This document shows, one piece after another, positions 31,536-39,247 of a stretch of DNA of 54,338 nt. The notes below the pieces were generated by a model, which was given only the letters and a program-made list of their open reading frames with translations, did not search any database and was not told the origin of the DNA. A program made the position numbers and the translations under genes. Source of the stretch: a virus; the IMG/VR virus record IMGVR_UViG_3300021062_000018, positions 1 to 54,338 of that record. One strand, written 5' to 3'. Every line of letters starts with the position of its first letter. Within the stretch, counting starts at the first letter, position 1.

Positions 31536-32128
31536 CCCGCCAGCCCCGTCCCGACCCCGTCGCCGTCGAGTCCCGCCGGATGCTCGAGCAGCTCTGGCCG
31601 GACGAGGCCCGCGCAGCGTTCGCCGACAAGCCCCTGCCGCCCGAGCACGAGCCCAGGCCCCAGAAGCGGGGCAAGCGGCTCGAGCGGATGTGCGCCGCCC
31701 CGAGCCCGCTCGTCCTCCTCGTCCGCGTCGAGCAGGGCATCCGCCGGTTCAGGAAGGGCGGCGACTGGCAGCAGCAGTCGGTCAAGAGCCCGCCGGACTT
31801 CTACGGGTGCGTGATCGGCACCGGCCGCCTAGTCGTGTTCGACGCCAAGGAGACCGCCCACGCGCGGCACCTCGACGCCCGGCCGAAGATCGTCAAGACC
31901 CACCAGAAGCGGCAGATCGTCCGGGCCGGCCGCGCCGGCGCGGTCGCCGGGCTCCTGTGCCTCCGCACGACGGACGACGCGCTGTTCTGGTGCCCGTGGC
32001 CCCTGCTCGAGAACGAGACGGTGACGGAGATCCCGTGGTCGGCGATGCGGGCGTGCGGGACCGTCCGCCGCGGCATCGACTGGCGCCTCGTGCTCGCCGC
32101 CGCCGGCGAGGGGAGGGCCGTGGCGTGA
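31532..32128 (+). CDS. RecU-like Holliday junction resolvase
   Basis: The 198-residue protein contains PDFYGCVIGTGRLVVFDAKE near residue 90, matching the RecU-type PD-(D/E)xK core in which D and the E-x-K (here F-D-A-K) coordinate metal, followed by KTHQKRQIVRAGRAGAVAGL. RecU-like enzymes cleave four-way junctions made during recombination and replication. The GTG start overlaps the integrase stop. It opens the replication operon and would complement the Bet annealase, for which no dedicated exonuclease was found. Confidence 0.78.
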   Translation: MTRQPRPDPVAVESRRMLEQLWPDEARAAFADKPLPPEHEPRPQKRGKRLERMCAAPSPLVLLVRVEQGIRRFRKGGDWQQQSVKSPPDFYGCVIGTGRLVVFDAKETAHARHLDARPKIVKTHQKRQIVRAGRAGAVAGLLCLRTTDDALFWCPWPLLENETVTEIPWSAMRACGTVRRGIDWRLVLAAAGEGRAVA

Positions 32129-32547
32129 AGCTTCTCGACCTCATCCTGTCCCGCGTCGAGTGGTTCGACATCGCCAACGCCGCCGGCGACGTGTTCATGC
32201 GCCGCTACAAGCTGCTGCGGACGCCGCTCGGGAACGTCTACCTGCACCACATCCGGCGGAGCGACGAGGACCGGTGCCTGCACGACCACCCGTGGCCGTT
32301 CGTCACCCTGATTCTGGCCGGCGGCTATCGGGAGGTTCTGCCGGGCGGCCGGCGGTGGCGGGAGCCCGGATCGTTCCTCTCCCGCCGCGCGACGTTCGCA
32401 CACCGCATCGAGGTTGACCGCCCCGCGTGGTCGCTGGTGTTCGTCGGACCCAAGTGCCGCGCGTGGGGATTCTTCACCCTCGCCGGCTGGCGGCAGTTCC
32501 TCCCCGGCCAAGCTCGGCCCATCTGCGAAACGGGGGTGGCCGCGTGA
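32125..32547 (+). CDS. Cupin-fold phage protein
   Basis: The 140-residue protein contains DRCLHDHPWPFVTLILAGGY and LSRRATFAHRIEVDRPAWSL, the metal-binding H-x-H and later His of a double-stranded beta helix, with phage-typical GGYREVLPGG between. Related proteins are common in phage genomes and their substrate is unknown. GTG start overlapping the RecU-like stop (GTGA) and GTGA at its own end show operon coupling. Related to cysteine-dioxygenase-like cupins only in fold. Confidence 0.75.
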   Translation: MKLLDLILSRVEWFDIANAAGDVFMRRYKLLRTPLGNVYLHHIRRSDEDRCLHDHPWPFVTLILAGGYREVLPGGRRWREPGSFLSRRATFAHRIEVDRPAWSLVFVGPKCRAWGFFTLAGWRQFLPGQARPICETGVAA

Positions 32548-33098
32548 AAACCTCGCCGACCGCCTCCGCCGCCGCCCCCAAGCCCTACCCGCAGTACGCG
32601 AACGTCCGCCTCTGCGGCCGCCTCTACGGCGTCGTCACCCGCGGGACCACCCGCGGCGACCTCGTCACGTTCACGATCGCCGTCCAGAAGAACCCGGCCG
32701 ACAAGGCGGCCACCCTGTACCCGTGCCAGGCCTGGGACGCGCTGGCCGACGCGGTGCAGAAGGAGGGGCGGCACCTCCGGTGGGCCGTCGTCGAGGGCTC
32801 CCTCGAGCTGAACCAGTGGGTGAACGGCCGCGAGATGTTCGTCCGGGCCAAGGCCGTGCGGTTCGCGCCCGACTCGCCGGCCACGCCGCCGCCGAAGCCC
32901 GCCCCCGTGAAGGTCACCCAGCCGGAGCTGCCGCTCGGCGACGGGTGCCCCGGGACGATCGGCCCCAACAAGCCCAAGGCCGGCGCGCCCGAGAAGCCGC
33001 GGCCGCCGCCGCGGGGCGGGAGCCTGTTCGACCGTCCCCCGCTCGAGGCGCTGCCGCCGGCGGGGACGCACTACACGCCCGACCAGATCCCGTTCTGA
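32544..33098 (+). CDS. ssb: Single-stranded DNA-binding protein
   Basis: The 184-residue protein has an OB fold (ANVRLCGRLYGVVTRGTTRG, then DLVTFTIAVQ and YPCQAWDALADAVQKEGRHL) followed by a Pro/Gly-rich linker and the terminal tip DQIPF, the acidic-hydrophobic C-terminus through which SSB proteins recruit partners. It coats single strands in replication and recombination. It overlaps the cupin gene and precedes primase and helicase, a coherent replication module. GTG start. Confidence 0.85.
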   Translation: MKTSPTASAAAPKPYPQYANVRLCGRLYGVVTRGTTRGDLVTFTIAVQKNPADKAATLYPCQAWDALADAVQKEGRHLRWAVVEGSLELNQWVNGREMFVRAKAVRFAPDSPATPPPKPAPVKVTQPELPLGDGCPGTIGPNKPKAGAPEKPRPPPRGGSLFDRPPLEALPPAGTHYTPDQIPF

Positions 33099-33105
33099 GC
33101 CATTC

Positions 33106-34032
33106 ATGTCGATCCCACGGGAACAACGCACGAGCCGCTCACGACCTTGCCCCGCATGCGGCAAGGCCGGCTGGTGCTACTTCCTCGCCGACGGGACCGC
33201 CTACTGGTGCGGCCGCATGGCGGGCGGGCGGCCGTGGAAGGGCGGCTGGATCCACAAGCTCGAGGGGGCGACGCCGATCGCGGCGCCGCGGCCGACGCCG
33301 CGGCCGCAGAAGGTCGACCGCTCCGCCCTGGCCCGCCTGGCGAGGGACTGCCGGCTGGCCGTCGCCGACCGCCAGCTCAGCGCGCTGGCCCGGGCGCTGT
33401 GCCCGCGGGCCGACGCGATCGTCGGGTACGCCGGCGGGCTGATCCGCCTGGGCACCGGCTGGCTGACCGCCGATGCGGCCGCCGCGCACGACACCGCCTG
33501 TCACGCCGACGGGCTCTGGACGTTCCCGATGTCCGCCGGCGCGCTGCTGGGTAACGGGCACACCGACGTCGTCGGGATCCGTGTCCGCTCGCACGCCGGC
33601 AAGAAGTATTCGGTCACCGGCTCCGACGGGTCCGCCCTCTTCCTCCCGAGCGGCCTCCCCCGCCGCTCCCAACTGGTCCTGCCCGAGGGGCCGACCAGCT
33701 GCGCGGCGCTGCTGGCCGCAGGGTTCGCCGCGGTTGGCCGGCCGAACAACCGGCTCGGCGCCGAGCACCTCCGGCGCCTGTGCAGGGACCTGCGGCCCAG
33801 CCGTCTGGTCGTCCTCGGCGACAACGACGAGAAGGCGGACGGCCGGTGGCCCGGGCTCGAGGGGGCGGAGGAGGTGGCGACGGCACTCGCCGGGGCGGCG
33901 GCCCGCGTCGACGTGGTCCTTCCGCCCCCGGGCGTGAAGGACGCCCGGGACTGGCTCGTGAGGGACGGGCCCGCCGGGTTCCGCGACGGGCTCGTCGAGG
34001 CGATCGAGGCGGCGGCGATGGCGACGGCGTGA
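33106..34032 (+). CDS. DNA primase (zinc-binding/TOPRIM)
   Basis: The 308-residue protein has an N-terminal zinc ribbon (CPACGKAGWCYFLADGTAYW, then CGRMAGG) for template recognition, and a TOPRIM-type catalytic region: VLPEGPTSCAALLAAG near residue 197, LVVLGDNDEKADGRWPGLEG near 240 and VKDARDWLVRDG near 280, where the E and D-x-D metal ligands sit. It synthesises RNA primers for phage replication. The ATG is ten bases after ssb. It is shorter than DnaG because it lacks the helicase-binding domain; the neighbouring helicase is a separate gene. Confidence 0.85.
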   Translation: MSIPREQRTSRSRPCPACGKAGWCYFLADGTAYWCGRMAGGRPWKGGWIHKLEGATPIAAPRPTPRPQKVDRSALARLARDCRLAVADRQLSALARALCPRADAIVGYAGGLIRLGTGWLTADAAAAHDTACHADGLWTFPMSAGALLGNGHTDVVGIRVRSHAGKKYSVTGSDGSALFLPSGLPRRSQLVLPEGPTSCAALLAAGFAAVGRPNNRLGAEHLRRLCRDLRPSRLVVLGDNDEKADGRWPGLEGAEEVATALAGAAARVDVVLPPPGVKDARDWLVRDGPAGFRDGLVEAIEAAAMATA

Positions 34033-34055
34033 CGGACGCGGGGACGGGAGACGGC

Positions 34056-35714
34056 ATGGAAGACAACGGACCGACCAACTTCGAGCCGGCAGACCCCGCC
34101 GACGCCCCGAGCGCGACGCTGCCGGACACGCGGCCGTACACGCTGGCGGCGGCGTACCTCCGGGCGCGGGGGCTCGGCGAGGTCCACGAGTGCAAGGACG
34201 CCCGCGGGTTCGAGATGCTGCGCTTCGTGCGGCCGACCCGGCTCCGGCACTGGCGCGAGGAGTTCTACGAGTTCCAGTCGTGCGTCTACCGCCGCCGGCT
34301 GCTCGAGCAGCTGCTGAGCGACCTGACGCTCTTCCTGAACAACCAGTGGCACTTCAAAGCGGGGAATGAGCGGGTGCCGCTGCGGGTGACCGGGAGCACG
34401 GTGAACGACGTCGTCCGCCAGCTCCGGGCGCTGTGCCAGGCGGACGTCGAGGCGATGCCCGAGTGGCTCGACGGCGAGGCCGGTGACGACCGCCCGGACC
34501 CGCACCACGTGATCGCGTTCGAGGACGGGCTGCTCGACTACCGCGCGTGGCTCGACGACCCGGCGGTGCCGCTGCAGAAGCCGACCCCGGACTGGTTCAG
34601 CGTGGCGGTCCTGCCGCGGCCGTACCAGCCGGTCGCCGAGTGCCCGAAGATCCTCGGGTTCCTCAGGCAGTCGATCGGCGAGGAGCAGATGCCCGTCCTG
34701 CAGGAGTGGGCGGGGTACCTGCTGACCCGGGAGACGCGGCTCCAAAAGATGATGTGGCTGCACGGCGTCGGCGGCGGCGGCAAGGGGACGATCCTCCGCC
34801 TGCTGACCGAGCTGGTCGGCCCGGTGAATGCGGTCAGCTTCCGGCTCTCGGACCTGTGCGAGCGGTTCACCCTGTCGAGCTTCCTTGGCAAGACGTCCGC
34901 GATGAGCGGCGAGACGCTGCTCGGCCGGAGCGACGCGCACCGGATCGTCGAGCACCTGCTGGCGATCGTGGGCGAGGACGACCGGAATATCGACCGCAAG
35001 AACCGCGAGCTGCTCGCCAGCGTCCGGCTCGGGACCCGCCTGACGCTCGCGGCCAATCGGTTCCCGAAGCTCCCGGACGCCGGGATCGCCATGAAGCGGC
35101 GGTCGCTCGTGATCAGCTTCGAGCGGACGTTCGCGTCGAACCCGGACCCGGACCTGTTCGACAAGCTCCGCGCCGAGATGCCCGGCTTCACCGCCTGGGC
35201 GATGGCCGGCCTCCGGCGCCTGTGGGCGAACGGCTGGCGGTTCAGCCAGACCGAGCGAGGGATCGATCTGCTCGAGCGGTTCAGCCGCCAGTCGTCGCCG
35301 GTGAAGGCGTTCGTCGAGGAGTGCCTCGAGGTATTCGCCTACGAGCTCGACGCGGACGGCCGGCAGAAGGAGCGGCCGCGGGAGCTGAAGCGGCACGTGT
35401 ACGAGCTGTGGAAGTGGTGGCAGGGCCGGAACGGCCACGAGCAGATGGCCCTGAACACGTTCTCGGAGCAGCTGTACGAGGCGACCCTGAGCCTGGTGAA
35501 GCCGGGCCGGCCGTGGGTGGAGACCGGCGGCAAGAAGCGAAGGTCCCACACGTTCGACGGGGTCTCGATCCTGTCGAACTACCGCGCGTACATCCCGACG
35601 AACGAGGTCGACGAGACGCCCGACGAGCGGGACGAGCTGCGGGCGCTGGCGGCGGTGGCGAACGGGCACGACCCGGCCGCCCTCGCCCCGGTGCTGCCCT
35701 TCGAAACCAGATGA
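34056..35714 (+). CDS. D5-type (SF3) replicative helicase
   Basis: The 552-residue protein has the D5/P4-type layout: an N-terminal domain of about 220 residues and an SF3 AAA+ ATPase with Walker A GVGGGGKGT near residue 238 and DERFTLSSFLGKT- and TLAANRFPKLPDAG-like motifs after it. The C-terminal PriCT/winged region ends WWQGRNGHEQMALNTFSEQL. Such helicases load at phage origins carrying iterons. A GTG at 34029 overlapping the primase stop is an alternative start; the ATG has GGGAG five bases upstream. It is immediately followed by an iteron array. Confidence 0.85.
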   Translation: MEDNGPTNFEPADPADAPSATLPDTRPYTLAAAYLRARGLGEVHECKDARGFEMLRFVRPTRLRHWREEFYEFQSCVYRRRLLEQLLSDLTLFLNNQWHFKAGNERVPLRVTGSTVNDVVRQLRALCQADVEAMPEWLDGEAGDDRPDPHHVIAFEDGLLDYRAWLDDPAVPLQKPTPDWFSVAVLPRPYQPVAECPKILGFLRQSIGEEQMPVLQEWAGYLLTRETRLQKMMWLHGVGGGGKGTILRLLTELVGPVNAVSFRLSDLCERFTLSSFLGKTSAMSGETLLGRSDAHRIVEHLLAIVGEDDRNIDRKNRELLASVRLGTRLTLAANRFPKLPDAGIAMKRRSLVISFERTFASNPDPDLFDKLRAEMPGFTAWAMAGLRRLWANGWRFSQTERGIDLLERFSRQSSPVKAFVEECLEVFAYELDADGRQKERPRELKRHVYELWKWWQGRNGHEQMALNTFSEQLYEATLSLVKPGRPWVETGGKKRRSHTFDGVSILSNYRAYIPTNEVDETPDERDELRALAAVANGHDPAALAPVLPFETR

Positions 35715-35719
35715 CCCGA

Positions 35720-35930
35720 GCCCTGACCGGACCCTGACCAAAAGGACGATGACCCTGACCAAAGCCGAGTAGACCCTGACCAAAGCCGGCGAGCCAAACA
35801 CGTCTGACGGCGTGGAAATGGAAGGTTCGCGCCGAAACAGGCGTTTTGGTCAGGGTCACCAGGGTCAAAAGCTACGAGAGAGAGATTTAAAGAGAGAGAC
35901 AGAGAGAGAAGTAAGGGAGAGCCCTGTCGG
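35720..35930. other. Iteron array and purine tract, probable replication origin
   Basis: CCCTGACC repeats lie at 35721, 35731 (as ACCCTGACCAAAA), 35752 and 35773. The last three start exactly 21 bases apart (two helical turns) and the first 11 bases before (one turn), so all face the same side. TTTTGGTCAGGGT at 35844-35856 is a perfect inverted copy of the second unit. From 35868 follows a purine tract of GAGAGA blocks around ATTTAAAG that could melt. The array lies directly downstream of the helicase gene and includes very short peptides reading (M)TLTKAE, an effect of the repeat. The arrangement is that of a phage or plasmid origin. Confidence 0.72.
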
Positions 35931-35957
35931 CCCTGCCACCATGACCGAAGGAACGCC

Positions 35958-36668
35958 ATGCACTCACACGACCGAACGCTCCTCGCCAAGCTCGGGTTCG
36001 CCGACGCCGACAAGGGGGACCGACGGCACGACCTCGCCTGCCGCTACCTGGCGACGCCGGAGGTCGCGCGAAGGCTGATCGCGAGCATCTACCCCGACAC
36101 GCCGACCGTCGTCGACCTGCACGACGGCCTAGTCGAGCGCGAGGGCCGGAAGCTCTTCAGCATCGAGGACGGACCCCACCATCAGTTGGAGGCGCCCGTG
36201 AGCAAGGGCGAAGGTCAGTACAAGACGACCATCGGGTTCGTCGACCTGCTGCTCCGGTTCAGCGTGGTGGAAGTGTTCGCCGGGCGGCGACGGTGGCGGT
36301 TCGAGCAGGGTTGCGGCCCGGAGAGGTGGTCGGCCTACATGAGCGAGACGCGGATCAAGGAGCTGCCTTGGTCCGATTGGCGAGAGGAGTCGGCGCTCCG
36401 CGAACACCGGCTCCCGTGCCTCCTCGGGGTCGAGGTGAAGATTCGTCCGGTGGGGGTCGGCGAGATCCTCCGCCAGGTCAACCTGTACCGCGAGTACCAG
36501 CCGACGACGACCTGGGTCGCGGCCACCGCCTTCCCCATGACCGCCGCGGACGTCGCCTCTCTACGAGAGCAGAAGGTCCGCCACGCGCTGCTCGGCCGCG
36601 GCTTCGAGGAGTTCGTCCGCCGCACCGACGCAGAGCCTCAAGGCCAGGCCGACAGCGTCGAGCTCTGA
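35958..36668 (+). CDS. PD-(D/E)xK nuclease-like protein
   Basis: The 236-residue protein has GFVDLLLRFSV near residue 95 and LGVEVKIRPVGVGEILRQV near residue 155, the D...E-x-K pattern of restriction-endonuclease-like folds, followed by a helix (NLYREY). It lies beside the origin and may nick or process DNA there, or belong to a family of planctomycete phage proteins of unknown target. ATG start without a strong ribosome site; GGAACGCC precedes it. The C-terminal end is rich in charged residues. Confidence 0.74.
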   Translation: MHSHDRTLLAKLGFADADKGDRRHDLACRYLATPEVARRLIASIYPDTPTVVDLHDGLVEREGRKLFSIEDGPHHQLEAPVSKGEGQYKTTIGFVDLLLRFSVVEVFAGRRRWRFEQGCGPERWSAYMSETRIKELPWSDWREESALREHRLPCLLGVEVKIRPVGVGEILRQVNLYREYQPTTTWVAATAFPMTAADVASLREQKVRHALLGRGFEEFVRRTDAEPQGQADSVEL

Positions 36669-36681
36669 CACGGAGACCTTC

Positions 36682-36912
36682 ATGACCCCCTTCGACATCC
36701 GCCAGGAGACCCGCCGCCGGCTGAACGGGACGATCGCGCTCCTCTGCCCGGCCAACGTAGAGGGCGAGCACGACGTCGAGTCGCTCCGCCGCGTTCGCGA
36801 CCGGCTGCGGGCGGAGGCGAACTGGCTGACCAGCGTGCTCCCCGTCCTCGAGCGGGCGGAGGCGCGGCGGGCCGGGCTCGAGACCGCGGCGGCGGGCTGC
36901 TCGTCGCGCTGA
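36682..36912 (+). CDS. Small coiled-coil protein
   Basis: The 76-residue product is a charged helical protein (FDIRQETRRRLNGTIALLCP, then DVESLRRVRDRLRAEANWLT and VLERAEARRAGLETA) likely to dimerise. A GGAGAC ribosome-like site precedes the ATG. It lies in the small-gene block downstream of the origin. No function recognised. Confidence 0.65.
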   Translation: MTPFDIRQETRRRLNGTIALLCPANVEGEHDVESLRRVRDRLRAEANWLTSVLPVLERAEARRAGLETAAAGCSSR

Positions 36913-36939
36913 AGTGAAGGCATCTACTACGCTTGCAAG

Positions 36940-37263
36940 ATGAGACGCGCACCCCAGACCCACCGAACGGTCCCTCCGGCCCCGACGAGCTGGGCGCCCG
37001 CCGCCCCGCCGCCGCCGGACCTCGAGGACCGGATCCGGACGCGGATCGCCGAGGCGGAGCGGCTCGGTCTGCGGGGCAGCGACGGGCGGGTCCGCAGGGT
37101 CACCGGCGGCCGGGCGTACCGGGTCGTCGAGAGCGACCAGGGCCCGCGGTGGGAAGGGCTGATGGCAACGGCCGAGGCGCTGGGCGTGACGACGCAGACG
37201 GTCTGGATGCGGCTGAAGGACGGGCAACCGGTGAAGGGCCACCGGCTGCGGTACGCGGACTGA
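36940..37263 (+). CDS. HTH-like small regulator
   Basis: The 107-residue protein opens with a Pro-rich arm and has a helix-turn-helix at the C-terminus (LMATAEALGVTTQTVWMRLK with DGQPVKGHRLRY), a pattern shared with small phage DNA-binding proteins. The upstream sequence TTGCAAG precedes the ATG by four bases. It may regulate the downstream large gene or cargo. DNA-binding specificity is unknown. Confidence 0.66.
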   Translation: MRRAPQTHRTVPPAPTSWAPAAPPPPDLEDRIRTRIAEAERLGLRGSDGRVRRVTGGRAYRVVESDQGPRWEGLMATAEALGVTTQTVWMRLKDGQPVKGHRLRYAD

Positions 37264-37313
37264 ACGGATCACAACCGGCCGCGGGCGCGGCCACAACCGA
37301 AGGCGAGGCGAAC

Positions 37314-39176
37314 ATGAGCAGCAACAGCGGGACGACCGAGGCGAAGGCGATCGGCCTGGGCGACGTGGTGTGGTTCCGGACCGGCGAGGACGGCCGGCCG
37401 GCCCGCGGCGAGGTCGTGAAGTTCCGGGCCGGCAAGCCGCGGGTGCGGCTGGCGGACGACACCGAGGAGACGGTCGACCCGTCGCGGATCGTCGAGCCGC
37501 CGGCGGCCCCCGGGGTCGGCGAGACCGTGTGGTACCGGACGGCGAACGGCGGGCCGGCGTCGGCGGTGATGGCCGGCGAGGACGAGAACGGGTGGTACCG
37601 GGTGACGACCGGGCACGGGCTGACGGTCCCGCTGAACCCGGGGCTGGTGATCGACCCGCCGGCGGACGCGGCGAAGGTGTCCGAGCCGGTGGCTGCGGCG
37701 GGCGAGGGGGTACAGCTCGCACCGCCGGAGCGGGACGCGCTGGTCATCAACGTCCCCGCCGGCGCGGTCGCGCACTTCTGGGAGGAGCCGCCGGCCGGGC
37801 ACGAGGAGTTCTGGGCGTTCGGCAAGCGGCCGGACGCCGAGCCCGGCCAGGGGATCGAGTTCCTGATCCGGGGCGAGCTGGTCGCCGAGGCGGTCGTCGG
37901 CCGGGTCGAGGAGCCCGGGCGGACGAAGTGCGAGGGGACCGGCAAGTTCGGCAACCAGTGGAAGGTGTTCTGGCCGCCGGAATCGTTCCGGGACCTGCGG
38001 CCCGTGCTGCAGTGGGAGGTCGAGGGCAAGGGCCCGGACGTGAAGGCGACCGGCCACGGCGGCGCGCAGTTCCGGATCGAGGACGGCGAGCCGACGGACG
38101 ACGAGGTCGAGGTCTGGCACGCCGGCATAGTGCCCGCCGGGCAGGACCTGGTGACGTTCGAGCCGGACCGGTTCCCCACCTTGGCGGCGGCGAAGGCGTG
38201 GTGCGAGGAGCGGAACCGGGAGCTGGCGGCTGCGGCGGCCCCCGTCCGCACGACCGAGACGCCGAAGGACGAGCGGCGGGCCGCGGCCGCCGCGGCGGAG
38301 GAGCCCAAGCCCGACCGCCTGCAGAAGCACCTGGCCGACATCGAGAAGGCCGAGCGGGAGGCCACGAACCTGCGGCTCGAATGGGAGGAGGCGAAGGACC
38401 ACGCGGCCGCACTCAAGAAGGATTACGAGCGGGCGTGCGAGGACCTGTGCCGGATCATCCGGGACTACAACGCCCCGGCCCCGCTGTTCGACCAGGTCGC
38501 CGGCGGCGTGCGGATGCCGACCGCCCAGGTTGTGACCGTCCCGCCCGCCACCGGTGAAGCCCCGGGGGAGAACGGGGAGGCGATTATTCCGCCGTCCGAC
38601 CCCGACGCCTGGCGGGCCGTCCCGATCGGCGAGGTGGTGACCGACGAGAAGCTCGCCGCGCTGCTGGCCGAGCACGGGATCACGACGTTCGGCGAGCTGG
38701 AGGACCACCGGGCCGCCCGCTGGGAGCCGAAGGTCGCCGGGCTGGGGGAGAAGAAGCGGCAGGCGGTCGAGGACTTCATCGTCGCGTACTGGATCGCCCA
38801 CCCGCGGGAGAAAGCGGCAGCGGGGAAGCCGGCGGGGCTGGCGTGGGAGCCGGAGGACGGCGGCAACACGTGGGCGGCCGACAACACGGCCGGGATCACG
38901 GAGGACGAGGGGGAGCCCTCCGCGTTCGTCATCGAGGACAAGGGCGAGGGCGCGGGGTCCGGCCGGTACGCGCTCGACATGTCCAGCGACTACCTGATGC
39001 CGTCGAAGTTCCCGAGCGGGTTCGAGCTCCTCGACGACGCCAAGGCCTGGTGCCAGCGCCGCAACGACGAGCTGGCGGCGGACCCGGACCGCGGCCAACC
39101 CCTCTCCCCTGCACCCGAGGGAGAGGGCGAGGGTGAGGCCGAGCCGGCCGAGGAGCCGGAGGCGGCGGCGGTCTGA
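37314..39176 (+). CDS. Large multidomain protein with repeated SH3-like and AKAWC motifs
   Basis: The 620-residue protein is not recognised. Residues 10-110 hold two SH3-like repeats (GDVVWFRTGEDGRPARGEVV and GETVWYRTANGG). A repeated domain of about 45 residues occurs near 255 and 538, each starting F-R/V-I-E-D and ending P-x-x-F-P...AKAWC-x-x-RN-x-ELAA. A coiled coil (LRLEWEEAKDHAAALKKDYE) lies near 375, and an HhH-like segment (LLAEHGITTFGELEDHRAAR, then GLGEKKRQAVEDF) near 460 suggests DNA binding. AGGCGAGG precedes the ATG. A regulatory or DNA-metabolism role is possible. Confidence 0.75.
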   Translation: MSSNSGTTEAKAIGLGDVVWFRTGEDGRPARGEVVKFRAGKPRVRLADDTEETVDPSRIVEPPAAPGVGETVWYRTANGGPASAVMAGEDENGWYRVTTGHGLTVPLNPGLVIDPPADAAKVSEPVAAAGEGVQLAPPERDALVINVPAGAVAHFWEEPPAGHEEFWAFGKRPDAEPGQGIEFLIRGELVAEAVVGRVEEPGRTKCEGTGKFGNQWKVFWPPESFRDLRPVLQWEVEGKGPDVKATGHGGAQFRIEDGEPTDDEVEVWHAGIVPAGQDLVTFEPDRFPTLAAAKAWCEERNRELAAAAAPVRTTETPKDERRAAAAAAEEPKPDRLQKHLADIEKAEREATNLRLEWEEAKDHAAALKKDYERACEDLCRIIRDYNAPAPLFDQVAGGVRMPTAQVVTVPPATGEAPGENGEAIIPPSDPDAWRAVPIGEVVTDEKLAALLAEHGITTFGELEDHRAARWEPKVAGLGEKKRQAVEDFIVAYWIAHPREKAAAGKPAGLAWEPEDGGNTWAADNTAGITEDEGEPSAFVIEDKGEGAGSGRYALDMSSDYLMPSKFPSGFELLDDAKAWCQRRNDELAADPDRGQPLSPAPEGEGEGEAEPAEEPEAAAV

Positions 39177-39247
39177 GCGGCGGGCGGACGAGGCCCCGCC
39201 GGCACCGGGCCGGCGGGTGAGGACACACCAGCGCGGGAGAGCAGCAC

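Noticed and set aside
35751-35775. Tiny peptide genes such as ATGACCCTGACC within the origin repeats
   Set aside because: They are eight codons long, arise from the repeat sequence itself, and have no ribosome site.
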